DNA of 64,000 bases, taken from positions 186,001 to 250,000 of the forward strand of contig CAYQUT010000001.1 in assembly GCA_964420985.1 (NCBI GenBank), written 5' to 3'. Every line of letters starts with the position of its first letter. Within the stretch, counting starts at the first letter, position 1. The notes beneath the pieces are model-generated. The model saw only the letters and a program-made list of their open reading frames with translations, made no database searches and was not told the origin of the DNA. This document shows, piece by piece, positions 26,552 to 35,014 of this stretch. The position numbers were made by a program, and so were the translations under genes. Source of the DNA: CAMCTV01 sp964420985. GTDB taxonomy: Bacteria; Bacteroidota; Bacteroidia; Flavobacteriales_D; Sanyastnellaceae.

Positions 26552-26605
26552 CCCATGCCCTAAAAAGAAAAAACCCCCCAAGTGTGCATCGAAGAGAGGC
26601 ATGGG
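26552..26605. repeat. Inverted repeat between hsdM and the RAYT gene
   Basis: CCCATGCC (26552-26559) and GGCATGGG (26598-26605) are exact inverted copies separated by 38 bases that contain ACCCCCC, which can pair with the GGGAGGTGT just outside. The 232-base gap between hsdM and the RAYT gene has no supported gene. This could be an RNA structure, an attenuator or a RAYT-related site. Confidence 0.4.
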
Positions 26606-26724
26606 AGGTGTATTATCTTGAATATCGTATGATCTATTTGAAGCTACAGCGTTCTGTACAGGTTCCGATGGGAAACTAAATGCTGACGCGAAACTACAAT
26701 ATTTTTTTTGGCTGAACATACTCA

Positions 26725-28440
26725 TTAAATAATTTTTTTGAGTAATCCATCCGTTTCCTGCTCCAATGCCATGATATCCGCTCTAATCGCATCCAATGAA
26801 CGCAATGGTTTGTATTGATAGAAATACTTGGTGAAGTTGATTTCGTAGCCCACGTTGGTCTTCTCTTCATCTATCCAAGCATCGGGTACATGTGGCAACA
26901 CTTCTTTCTCCATATACTCTTGCACATCCATTAGCAATGGAATATTCTCTGTGTCTCTCAAATTGCTATCTGCTTTCGGCTTGCCTTTCTTATCCACCAC
27001 AACCTGACCTTTGGCATTGCGCTCTGGTCGCTCTACAGTTACCTTGGCATATCCGAATGCTTTGTTTTCAAAAATCTTGGAATGCTCGCTCTCTTTGAAG
27101 TCACCATAAATCTTGGTGATTTCAGCAATATGCTCTTCTGACAATTCATTGCGCTTATCACCCAATGATTTGCTCATCTTCTTATAAAAGTCAACAGCAT
27201 TAATCAATTGCACTTTGCCTTTTCGCTTGGCTGGTTTGTTATTCGAGATAACCCAGATATAAGTGGATATTCCTGTGTTGTAAAACAACTGATTCGGCAA
27301 TGCAATCACAGCCTCCAAAAAGTCATTCTCAATTATCCATTGGCGAATACTGCTCTCATTCTTGGTTTTGCTTGGTGAACCAGAGAACAATGGTGAACCA
27401 TTGAATACAATCGCCAAACGAGAACCTTCAGGCTTCATCTTCGACATCAGATGCATCAAAAACAAAAACGAACCATCACTCACAGATGGAAGTCCTGCTC
27501 CGAATCGGCCACCATGTCCCAATTGCTCATGTTCATCTTTTACTTTCTTCGCAAACTTCTCCCATTTCACACCAAACGGTGGATTGGTAATGAGATAGTC
27601 AAACTTCTCATTGGATAGTTGGTCATCAGATATGCTATTGCCTCGTTTGATATTCGATGCGTTTTGACCCTTAATCATCAAATCCGATTTGCAGATGGCA
27701 TGTGATTCTGGATTCAGTTCTTGTCCAAACACTTCCAATCGAGCATCTGGATTAAGCTCGTGCAGATATTCTTCAGCAACAGATAACATTCCACCTGTAC
27801 CTGCGCAACAGTCAAAAATGGTCTTGGTAATTCCTTTCTTGGTTAGAATAGCTCTGTCATTCAAGAACAGAATGTTCACCATCAACTTGATTACTTCACG
27901 TGGTGTAAAGTGTTCCCCAGCGGTTTCGTTGGAAATCTCTGCGAACTTTCTGATAAGCTCTTCAAACATGTATCCCATTTCCATGCTTGAGATACGTTCT
28001 GGATGCAGGTCAATTTCTTGGAAGCGTTTCACGACCATGAACAGCAAGTTGTGCTCATCCATTTTGTTGATGTGGTTCTCAAACTCAAACTGTTCAATTA
28101 CCTCACGTGCATCATCTGAGAACCCATTGATGTAGTTTCTGAGATTTGAGGCAATGTTATTGGGGTCTGCAATTAACTTGTCAAAATCGAATGGACTTCT
28201 ATTGTGAAATTTATAGCCGGCTACTTTATTCAGAACCGGATCAATGTTCTGGGTATTGGTGGTTTTGATTTGCTGGAATTTTTTCAGCACATCCGCTTTG
28301 GTATTGCTTAACACGCAATCCAATCTTCTCAGAACAGTCAAAGGTAGAATCACCTTTCCGTAATCACTTTGTTTGTAATCCCCACGCAGTAGGTCGGCAA
28401 TCGACCAAATAAAATTTGCAGATTCTTTTACGTTTTTCAT
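26725..28440 (-). CDS. hsdM: Type I restriction enzyme, M (methylase) subunit
   Basis: 571 residues. N-terminal HsdM helical domain (ANFIWSIADLLRGDYKQSDYGKVILPLTVLRRLD), then the N6-adenine methylase domain with SAM motif FDCCAGTGGM (about 209-218) and catalytic NPPF at 286-289. Also seen are GEHFTPREVIKLMV and ALPNQLFYNTGISTYIWV. It methylates adenine in the site chosen by HsdS and protects host DNA. It is the first gene of the locus, followed by a 232-base gap before the RAYT gene. All catalytic motifs are intact. Confidence 0.96.
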   Translation of the reverse strand: MKNVKESANFIWSIADLLRGDYKQSDYGKVILPLTVLRRLDCVLSNTKADVLKKFQQIKTTNTQNIDPVLNKVAGYKFHNRSPFDFDKLIADPNNIASNLRNYINGFSDDAREVIEQFEFENHINKMDEHNLLFMVVKRFQEIDLHPERISSMEMGYMFEELIRKFAEISNETAGEHFTPREVIKLMVNILFLNDRAILTKKGITKTIFDCCAGTGGMLSVAEEYLHELNPDARLEVFGQELNPESHAICKSDLMIKGQNASNIKRGNSISDDQLSNEKFDYLITNPPFGVKWEKFAKKVKDEHEQLGHGGRFGAGLPSVSDGSFLFLMHLMSKMKPEGSRLAIVFNGSPLFSGSPSKTKNESSIRQWIIENDFLEAVIALPNQLFYNTGISTYIWVISNNKPAKRKGKVQLINAVDFYKKMSKSLGDKRNELSEEHIAEITKIYGDFKESEHSKIFENKAFGYAKVTVERPERNAKGQVVVDKKGKPKADSNLRDTENIPLLMDVQEYMEKEVLPHVPDAWIDEEKTNVGYEINFTKYFYQYKPLRSLDAIRADIMALEQETDGLLKKII

Positions 28441-28611
28441 TGGTTCAATTGGAGATATAAATTGGTTTTTTCTTTTGTTGTAATTTGGGTTCTGTAGTCT
28501 TGCTCTTCAATATATGATTACTATAAAGGGAGTTTCAAATAATGAAAGCCGTTCCCAAAAATACAAGTGTAATTTAGTTCCTGAGCGGAAATAAATGATA
28601 TTATTTTACAA

Positions 28612-28639
28612 CAAAAAAAAACACCCCTCGCGGAGTGTT
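28612..28639 (-). terminator. Intrinsic terminator of frr
   Basis: On the minus strand AACACTCC-GCGA-GGGGTGTT, an 8-bp stem with a GNRA-type tetraloop, followed by a run of at least eight T. It lies 21 bases beyond the frr stop codon. The rest of the gap up to hsdM (28640-28660 and 28441-28611) holds the hsdM upstream region; I find no clear -33/-7 pair there. Confidence 0.85.
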
Positions 28640-28660
28640 TCTCAAATATTCTATTTCAAT

Positions 28661-29224
28661 TCAGATAGTCATGATGTCCTTGTCCTTGGCGGCTAGGACT
28701 TCTTCTACCTTCTTGTTGTACTTGTCCGTTAAGTCTTGAACTTTGGCCTCTCCTGTCTTGGCCTCGTCCTCTGGTAATCCATCTTTTTGCGCTTGCTTGA
28801 TAAAGTCGATAGCATCCTTGCGCGCCGTTCTAATGGATACCTTGGCATGCTCTCCTTCTCCATGCGCACGTTTGGACAAATCCTTTCTGCGCTCTTCCGT
28901 CAACATGGGAACAGAGATGATGATCAAATCACCGTTGTTCTGCGGATTTAATCCCAAATTGGCTTCCATAATGGCTCTGGCAATCGGTTCCAACATGTGC
29001 TTCTCCCAAGCCTGCACCGTAATGGTACGCGCGTCAGGAGTACTGACATTGGCAATGTTCTTCAATGGCGTGTATGATCCGTAATAATCCACCTTGACAC
29101 TGTCCAACATGGCCGGACTGGCCTTGCCTGCACGTATCTTATTCAATTCAAATTCCAAATGGTCTATGGCCTTGTTCATGGCTGCTGTAGCCTCATCTAA
29201 CGCCATGCTAATTTCGTCTGACAT
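28661..29224 (-). CDS. frr: Ribosome recycling factor
   Basis: 187 residues, full length. Diagnostic segments are LEFELNKIRAGKASPAMLDSVKVDYYGSYTPL, WEKHMLEPIARAIMEANLGLNPQNNGDLIIISVPMLTEERRKDL and the C-terminal helix. It splits the post-termination 70S ribosome together with EF-G. It follows pyrH by 15 bases, the common pyrH-frr pairing, and ends at a strong terminator. Confidence 0.97.
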   Translation of the reverse strand: MSDEISMALDEATAAMNKAIDHLEFELNKIRAGKASPAMLDSVKVDYYGSYTPLKNIANVSTPDARTITVQAWEKHMLEPIARAIMEANLGLNPQNNGDLIIISVPMLTEERRKDLSKRAHGEGEHAKVSIRTARKDAIDFIKQAQKDGLPEDEAKTGEAKVQDLTDKYNKKVEEVLAAKDKDIMTI

Positions 29225-29239
29225 ATCTTTTTTATTGTA

Positions 29240-29947
29240 TTAAAAATCAACCAATGTTCCCACAGCTTCTCCGTGTACCAATCTTTTTAGATTGCCACTT
29301 TTGTTCATGTCAAAAACAATGATGGGCAATTTGTTCTCGTTGCAAAGCGTAAAGGCGGTCATGTCCATAACGTTCAATCCCTTCTCGTATACTTCACTAA
29401 AGGAAACTTTGTCGTACTTGGTAGCTGTCGGATCTTTCTCAGGATCCGCTGTATAAATGCCGTCTACACGTGTTCCTTTTAAAATGACATCTGCCTCTAC
29501 TTCAATGGCACGCAAAGATGCTGCTGTGTCTGTGGTGAAGAATGGATTGCCTGTTCCGGCTCCAAATATCACTACGCGTCCCACTTCTAAATGTTTTACG
29601 GCTTTCCTTCTGATAAAGGGTTCTGCAATTTGCTTCATTTCAATGGCAGATTGCAAACGGGTGGGAACTTCTAGACTCTCCAATGCACTTTGTAAGGCCA
29701 TGCTGTTGATCATGGTGGCCAACATGCCCATGTAATCACCTTGTGTGCGCTCCATTCCTCCTTGCTCTGCTTGAACCCCTCTGAAAATATTTCCTCCACC
29801 TATCACAATGGCGATCTCTACTCCCTCGTTAAAAATCTCTTTGATTTCGCGGGCATATTGCATCAGACGTTCATTGTCAATTCCAAATTGCTTATCACCC
29901 ATTAACGACTCTCCGCTGAGCTTGAGTAAAATTCGAGAATACTTCAT
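29240..29947 (-). CDS. pyrH: UMP kinase
   Basis: 235 residues, amino-acid-kinase fold: MKYSRILLKLSGESLMG, IVIGGGNIFRGVQAEQGG, GAGTGNPFFTTDTAASLRAIE, DVILKGTRVDGIYTADPEKDPTA. It makes UDP from UMP and is normally hexameric and GTP-regulated. The start at 29947 matches the family; the frame is open for 62 codons further upstream, into the AddB-like gene, but that part has no family similarity. A TATATTTG element lies only 4 bases before this ATG. Confidence 0.96.
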   Translation of the reverse strand: MKYSRILLKLSGESLMGDKQFGIDNERLMQYAREIKEIFNEGVEIAIVIGGGNIFRGVQAEQGGMERTQGDYMGMLATMINSMALQSALESLEVPTRLQSAIEMKQIAEPFIRRKAVKHLEVGRVVIFGAGTGNPFFTTDTAASLRAIEVEADVILKGTRVDGIYTADPEKDPTATKYDKVSFSEVYEKGLNVMDMTAFTLCNENKLPIIVFDMNKSGNLKRLVHGEAVGTLVDF

Positions 29948-29951
29948 GGCA

Positions 29952-29959
29952 CAAATATA
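29952..29959 (-). promoter_or_regulatory. -7 element 4 bases before pyrH
   Basis: Minus-strand TATATTTG, an exact TAnnTTTG, then TGCC, then ATG. Suggests pyrH-frr is transcribed as a leaderless mRNA. No TTG is visible at the expected -33 distance. Confidence 0.45.
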
Positions 29960-29963
29960 ACAA

Positions 29964-32711
29964 TCAATTTCCTGCCTCTCGGCAGAATTGACAATATTGC
30001 GATTCCTCTTGGTGTCTGAACTCCTCTCGATCTTCAATGCTTTGTAAAAGCTCCAGCAATCCTGTTTCAAAGGTGGACATAAATTCAGGATTGAAGATGC
30101 TGTTTCTGTCTTCGATAAAAACCGGTTGAGCATCTGGCTTGGCCAAAGGAAAGAGCCCCACCTCCATTTGATGATAACCCCAATCTTCTGTTCGATGAGC
30201 TAAGTAACCATACATCAGGATTTGAAGGAGTTTGGATTTTTTTCCGTTAAAGAGGTTTCGGATGTCGGGGTCAGGAAGGGTTAAATCTTTTTTCTCTGCC
30301 TTTCCTGTTTTGTAGTCCAAAATAACAATGGTGTTTCCGTTTTTATGGATTCGGTCAACCTTGCCCTGCAACATCACAGAATGACCATTGGGTAGATTGA
30401 GTCCCAGCTTGAATTCCTTTTCAGTGGCAATGATGTAGGGCGCTTTCCCGCTTTTAATCAATGCTTCGTCATAGGTCAAAACCCGTTCAATCATTTTTTT
30501 GGCCGCCTCAAAAGCCAAGAGGTTATAACCTTCTATGGTTCCATTGGGGTTTTGTTGCAGAAAGACATTTTGCAATGCCGTTTCCAATTCTTCTCTCCAC
30601 AATTGGATATCATCCAAGGTCAAGGTTTGATTTATTTTTTCCTTGTGCCAATTCTCTAAAACGGTGTGGACATTAGAACCTATGGTAGCCGCATCCATCT
30701 GCTCTTCCATTTCATTGATTTCCCCCAATCCTAGTACATAACGGTAGTAGAACTCTAATGGACATTGCAGGTATTTGTTGATGACGGATGGACTGATGCC
30801 TTGTTCGAATTTGTTGCGCAATTGTTGCGCTGAAAGCGCATCAGCTTTCACGATTTCTTCAAAACTCAATCCAGGTGATGCGGGTAGGGATAGTTGTTTT
30901 TTATGCCAATGAATGTTTTTGTTGTAATCTCTCCATTCCCATTCCAATTGTTGGAGATATCTGGTTTTTTCGACTGATCTGAAATCAGATGTTGTAGATG
31001 GGTAAAAGAAGGATATTTTTTTTGAACGGTGTAGCAATCGGTAAAAGTTGTAAGCATAGCTCGATTCCCGATCCCCTGGCATGGGCAACCCAAAGGCCTT
31101 GCGCAACTCAAAGGGAATGAGAGTTTGCATATTGCTTTGTCCAGGCATTGAATCTTCAGTTGCATTGACAAAAATGACATGATCAAAGTCCAAAGCCCGT
31201 GTTTCAATCATACCTAAAATTTGTAAGCCATGCAGAGGTTCACCTTCCAAGGTGATGTTGTCTTTTGAGATGACTTGCTGAATCAAGACATCCAGTGATT
31301 CTGGATCTTGAAGAAAGGTGTTTTGTTGAATGTAATTTTTGACGACTTCCATTTTTTCGTCCCATTGCCATGCACATTCTTTGGACAACGGATCCAATTC
31401 TTCTTGCTCCAAGATCCATTGATTTAATACCGATAAATTGTCCAATATTTGCTGAAAATTGGCCTCAGCAATATCCAACAAGCCCAGATGTGGGGCTATG
31501 GATTTCCATCTGTTGTGCTCATCATTTAGCCAATTTTGAATTTGGTTCATGCTGAAGTAGGGCGATTTTCTTTTGATGAGTTCATCAATAAAGGCTTGTC
31601 TCCAGGGTTCAGTGAAGGGTCGGATGATGGGCTGTTCAATCCATCTTATCAAATCCTTGTGATAAATTCTTTTTTGACTTTGTGTTTTAATACAAAAAGA
31701 TAGATAGGAGGTAAAGAGTTGATAAACTCCGGTGTTTTTGATATTCCATCCTAATGCAACGTTGATGTTTACATCCTCTTTAATATGGGTAATCAAAGGC
31801 TGAAGCATTTGAACATCGGTCATGACGAGTGCCGTTTTTTCACGTTCTTCAATGGATAAAGAACTCACCATTTCGCCTATGATGGCTGCACTTCCCAATG
31901 CTGTATTGGTTTTGTATTCAAAGACGTTTCTTTCCTCTTGACTCAGGCAATCTTCCATGGTCAAAGTTTGACCCGCCCTTATTTTTTCTCTGAAAAAATA
32001 TCCAGCCTCGTGACTTGGGTTTTGAACGTAGTATGGATCAATGTCCCAAAGAATGAAAGTGTCTGGATGAAGTTTTTTAAAGCGGTCAATGATCTTCTGT
32101 TCAGCCGGAGTGAAGTTAGAGAGTCCAATGAAATAGGTGCTTTTTGCTTCTGAAGTCAAGTTTCCTTCCAAGGCAAGTTTTTTGGTCAGCTGAGCATAGC
32201 TGTACTTTTGGTCTGCTTGGCTGTTCTCAGAAAACTGATGATAAATACGAATGAGGTCTTCCCAGAACACCAAGAATTTTTTCTGATCATCCGATAAAGG
32301 ATCTTGGTGCAAGCTCCAGGCATCAATGTCTTTGATGTCTCGTATGTTTTTGTATAAATCAGAAGCAACAATCAAGTGCTGATCGACATCATTGAAGTCA
32401 TTGAGCAATTGACTAGACCATTTGATAAAACTGCTGAATTTTTCAGGTTGATCAACCACGCTGATATAGGCTTTGTACAATTGAATGGTGGCCTCAAAAC
32501 CTTGGATGCTGCGCATACCGGAAATCATCTGTAACCATTCAGGCAGAATAAGAACCTTAGGGGCAATGAGGGGTTCATTGGCGATTTGAAAAAGATATTT
32601 TTTAAGAAATAATCCAGCACGTTTTCCAGGAAGGACGAGGTGAATATTGCTCAAATCCTTTCCATGTTTTTGATAGATATCTGAAGCAATTTTGTATAAA
32701 AAAGGTTGCAT
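29964..32711 (-). CDS. AddB-like helicase/exonuclease, PD-(D/E)xK nuclease family
   Basis: 915 residues from the ATG at 32711 (MQPFLYKIASDIYQKHG), which matches the usual start of the Bacteroidota family; a TTG at 32750 would add 13 codons. The N-terminal UvrD-like region has no intact Walker A (LVLPGKRAGLFLKK), as expected for the AddB subunit. The C-terminal nuclease shows GKVDRIHKNGNTIVILDYKTGKAEK. Cysteines in YLQCPLEFYYRY and the terminal CQFC could form part of the AddB iron-sulphur site, but the protein ends five residues later and the usual fourth cysteine is absent. It should pair with the AddA-like protein at 43068-46301 in double-strand-break repair. Confidence 0.85.
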   Translation of the reverse strand: MQPFLYKIASDIYQKHGKDLSNIHLVLPGKRAGLFLKKYLFQIANEPLIAPKVLILPEWLQMISGMRSIQGFEATIQLYKAYISVVDQPEKFSSFIKWSSQLLNDFNDVDQHLIVASDLYKNIRDIKDIDAWSLHQDPLSDDQKKFLVFWEDLIRIYHQFSENSQADQKYSYAQLTKKLALEGNLTSEAKSTYFIGLSNFTPAEQKIIDRFKKLHPDTFILWDIDPYYVQNPSHEAGYFFREKIRAGQTLTMEDCLSQEERNVFEYKTNTALGSAAIIGEMVSSLSIEEREKTALVMTDVQMLQPLITHIKEDVNINVALGWNIKNTGVYQLFTSYLSFCIKTQSQKRIYHKDLIRWIEQPIIRPFTEPWRQAFIDELIKRKSPYFSMNQIQNWLNDEHNRWKSIAPHLGLLDIAEANFQQILDNLSVLNQWILEQEELDPLSKECAWQWDEKMEVVKNYIQQNTFLQDPESLDVLIQQVISKDNITLEGEPLHGLQILGMIETRALDFDHVIFVNATEDSMPGQSNMQTLIPFELRKAFGLPMPGDRESSYAYNFYRLLHRSKKISFFYPSTTSDFRSVEKTRYLQQLEWEWRDYNKNIHWHKKQLSLPASPGLSFEEIVKADALSAQQLRNKFEQGISPSVINKYLQCPLEFYYRYVLGLGEINEMEEQMDAATIGSNVHTVLENWHKEKINQTLTLDDIQLWREELETALQNVFLQQNPNGTIEGYNLLAFEAAKKMIERVLTYDEALIKSGKAPYIIATEKEFKLGLNLPNGHSVMLQGKVDRIHKNGNTIVILDYKTGKAEKKDLTLPDPDIRNLFNGKKSKLLQILMYGYLAHRTEDWGYHQMEVGLFPLAKPDAQPVFIEDRNSIFNPEFMSTFETGLLELLQSIEDREEFRHQEESQYCQFCREAGN

Positions 32712-32737
32712 GTCAAGCAAGTTATTCCGAATTGATT

Positions 32738-32745
32738 CATCTTTG
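32738..32745 (+). promoter_or_regulatory. -7-like element 4 bases before the gene at 32750
   Basis: CATCTTTG, one mismatch from TAnnTTTG, then TTCA, then ATG. Same short spacing as at several other starts in the window. Confidence 0.35.
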
Positions 32746-32749
32746 TTCA

Positions 32750-32989
32750 ATGGTTGATAAATTTCCTGTGTTCTTGAAAACTGAAAATGGAAGTAATTTC
32801 TACTGGATAGTAGATGCTGTGCGGGTTACGGAGTATCAGCGTATAGGGAGTAAATGGTTGAAGCAGGAGTGGTCGGCGCGCACTTTACCCGAGCGTTGGT
32901 ATGTGAATGATTTGTTGGAGAACGTTCACAACAATGTGTTGCGTATAACTGAGGATGAGTTTTGGTTAACAGTTCCTCAAAACTTGTAA
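32750..32989 (+). CDS. Small protein of unknown function upstream of murB
   Basis: 79 residues, starting MVDKFPVFLKTENGSNFYWI. No signal peptide or membrane span; aromatic and charged, with one predicted strand-helix pattern (SARTLPERWYVNDLLENVHNN). Six codons of open frame precede 32750, but the -7-like element lies there. It is 9 bases before murB and probably co-transcribed with it. I do not recognise the family. Confidence 0.65.
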   Translation: MVDKFPVFLKTENGSNFYWIVDAVRVTEYQRIGSKWLKQEWSARTLPERWYVNDLLENVHNNVLRITEDEFWLTVPQNL

Positions 32990-32998
32990 TTTTCCATC

Positions 32999-34015
32999 AT
33001 GAATTGGTATTCAGCAGTTTCATTAAAAGCCTACAACACTTTTGCCATGGATGTCAAGGGGAAGTGGTTTGTGACGGTCTCGAACCTTGACGAACTAAGA
33101 ACGGTAATTGCGGATGAGCGATGGAAAAATGAGAAACGTTTGGTGCTGGGTGGAGGGAGCAATGTCCTGTTCACGCAAGATTTTGACGGTGTTGTATTGT
33201 TGAATCGGTTCATGGGGATATCGCATACATTGGTCGATGATGAAACGGTATTGGTATCGGCGGCATCTGGTGAGGTTTGGCATTCCTTTGTTTTGCATTG
33301 CATTGAAAATGGCTGGAATGGTATTGAAAACCTCAGTTTAATTCCAGGTTGTGTAGGGGCAAGTCCTATCCAAAACATTGGTGCCTATGGGGTAGAGATC
33401 AAGGATGTATTTCACACATTGGAAGCCGTTCATACTGCGTCAGGAGAGCTGAGAACATTTGACCGAGAGGAGTGTGCATTCGGATACCGTGAGAGTATTT
33501 TTAAGCAAAAGGAAAAAGGGAATTGGATCATTACGAAGGTCGTTTTTAAGTTGTCATTAAAGCCAAACCTAAAAACCACCTACGGTGATATTCAGAAGGA
33601 GTTAGAGGCAATGAATGTAAAGGATTTGACTATTAAGTATGTTAGTCAAGCCATTTGTAATATCCGTTCTTCAAAATTGCCCAACCCAGCTGTATTGGGC
33701 AATGCGGGTAGTTTTTTTAAGAATCCTGTTGTTTCAAGTTTACATTATCGTCATCTACAGATTCAATACCCCAATATTCCCGCATACCCCATTGATGAGG
33801 AGAATGTTAAGGTTCCGGCAGGGTGGTTGATTGAGCAGCGGGGTTGGAAAGGCAAGCGGGCAGGAGCTTGTGGAGTCAATGAAAAGCAAGCATTGGTTTT
33901 GGTCAATTATGGCGGAGCTAAAGGAAAAGAAGTGCTGGACCTAAGTCAAAGCATCATTGATGATATCCAAGAAAATTTCGGAATTACTTTAGAAAGAGAA
34001 GTAAATATTCTTTGA
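32999..34015 (+). CDS. murB: UDP-N-acetylenolpyruvoylglucosamine reductase
   Basis: 338 residues, type I MurB length. FAD-binding region LVLGGGSNVLFTQDF, active-site region IPGCVGASPIQNIGAYGVEIKD, FGYRESIFK and GNAGSFFKNPV with the catalytic serine. It reduces the enolpyruvyl group to form UDP-MurNAc in peptidoglycan synthesis. Its stop codon directly abuts the stop of the convergent PorP/SprF gene, with no spacer and no terminator visible. Confidence 0.96.
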   Translation: MNWYSAVSLKAYNTFAMDVKGKWFVTVSNLDELRTVIADERWKNEKRLVLGGGSNVLFTQDFDGVVLLNRFMGISHTLVDDETVLVSAASGEVWHSFVLHCIENGWNGIENLSLIPGCVGASPIQNIGAYGVEIKDVFHTLEAVHTASGELRTFDREECAFGYRESIFKQKEKGNWIITKVVFKLSLKPNLKTTYGDIQKELEAMNVKDLTIKYVSQAICNIRSSKLPNPAVLGNAGSFFKNPVVSSLHYRHLQIQYPNIPAYPIDEENVKVPAGWLIEQRGWKGKRAGACGVNEKQALVLVNYGGAKGKEVLDLSQSIIDDIQENFGITLEREVNIL

Positions 34016-35014
34016 TTAAAAAGCTGCACAAGGAATGATTTTCCTTTTGGTCTTGATCTTCACTGCCATGTTGTAGGCCAGCGTCAATTCATGTGCACCA
34101 GCAGTATTCCCAACTCCTAATCGAGAGGTGGTTACGTCATAGCTATATCCAATATTGAATGGCCCTGAAGTGAATCCAAACAAAAAAGCAATGGCGTCTC
34201 TGTTGGGCAAATCATATCCATTGGATTTGACGGGTAAGCCCCTGTACCAAACGCCAAAGAACAAAGGTTTGATTTCGTATGAAAATCCCAAATCCAACTG
34301 GTCAAATTTCCCTTGAGACATGTAATTGGCCGCTACAAACAAATGGTGATCCAATCGCTTGAGGGAGTAGCCTTTAATTCGGAATCTTTTTCCTGCATGA
34401 ACAGCATAACGTGTGGGGATCAATGAGCTATTGGTTTCAAAAATTGCTTCATTGGGTGTATTCAAATGCATGGCCGATAATCCTACCCACAAATCAGGAC
34501 CATAAACCAACAGACCTGCTCCAGCATCAAAATATTGTTTGGATTGAGCAGGATAAGTTTCTAGTGTCGTTGGTGCATTGTTCCTAATCAGTTGATCGTA
34601 AAAAGTGAGGTTATTGAAATTCAAAGAGCGTGAACCCATTGTGAATTGTAAGGCAGGTCGCATGTACCAATTCCTTTTGATGCGTGTTTCGTAGGCGTAT
34701 TGAATTCCGAATTGTGTTCTTGATAAATTTCCAGCGCCGGCATCTTCACGTTGTAATACAATACCAACACCACTTTTGATATTATTGATGTATGAATCAT
34801 AACTGGCCACATAACTGCGGTATCCCTTTGGAATACCTAGCCATTGGTTTCGGTATTGCATGGCAAATCGAGATTGTAGGTTGGCACCAGCAAATGCAGG
34901 ATTCATGGCAGTAGGTACTGCGTAGAATTGCGTGAATTGCTGGTCTTGGGCCAAACAGATAAGGCTCACTGAAATCAGCAAGAACGAAAGAATTATTTTA
35001 TTCATCTTGTTCAT
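34016..35014 (-). CDS. PorP/SprF-family type IX secretion membrane protein
   Basis: 332 residues with a signal peptide (MNKMNKIILSFLLISVSLICLAQ) and an outer-membrane barrel-like pattern. The N-terminal phrase QQFTQFYAVPTAMNPAFAGANLQSRFAMQYRNQW is diagnostic of PorP/SprF. SprF is needed for export of the type B adhesin SprB in gliding flavobacteria; here the gene overlaps (ATGA) the end of a 1505-residue type B protein gene, the same pairing. It probably escorts that protein to the cell surface. Confidence 0.93.
   Translation of the reverse strand: MNKMNKIILSFLLISVSLICLAQDQQFTQFYAVPTAMNPAFAGANLQSRFAMQYRNQWLGIPKGYRSYVASYDSYINNIKSGVGIVLQREDAGAGNLSRTQFGIQYAYETRIKRNWYMRPALQFTMGSRSLNFNNLTFYDQLIRNNAPTTLETYPAQSKQYFDAGAGLLVYGPDLWVGLSAMHLNTPNEAIFETNSSLIPTRYAVHAGKRFRIKGYSLKRLDHHLFVAANYMSQGKFDQLDLGFSYEIKPLFFGVWYRGLPVKSNGYDLPNRDAIAFLFGFTSGPFNIGYSYDVTTSRLGVGNTAGAHELTLAYNMAVKIKTKRKIIPCAAF

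Noticed and set aside
18979..28660. Restriction locus as an island integrated at tRNA-Leu
   Set aside because: No integrase gene is present, and I found no copy of the tRNA 3' end at the far boundary (28441-28660), so adjacency to the tRNA is not evidence of site-specific integration.
29948..30133. 62-codon N-terminal extension of PyrH
   Set aside because: It lies inside the AddB-like gene and has no similarity to UMP kinases; MKYSRILLKLSG is the family start.
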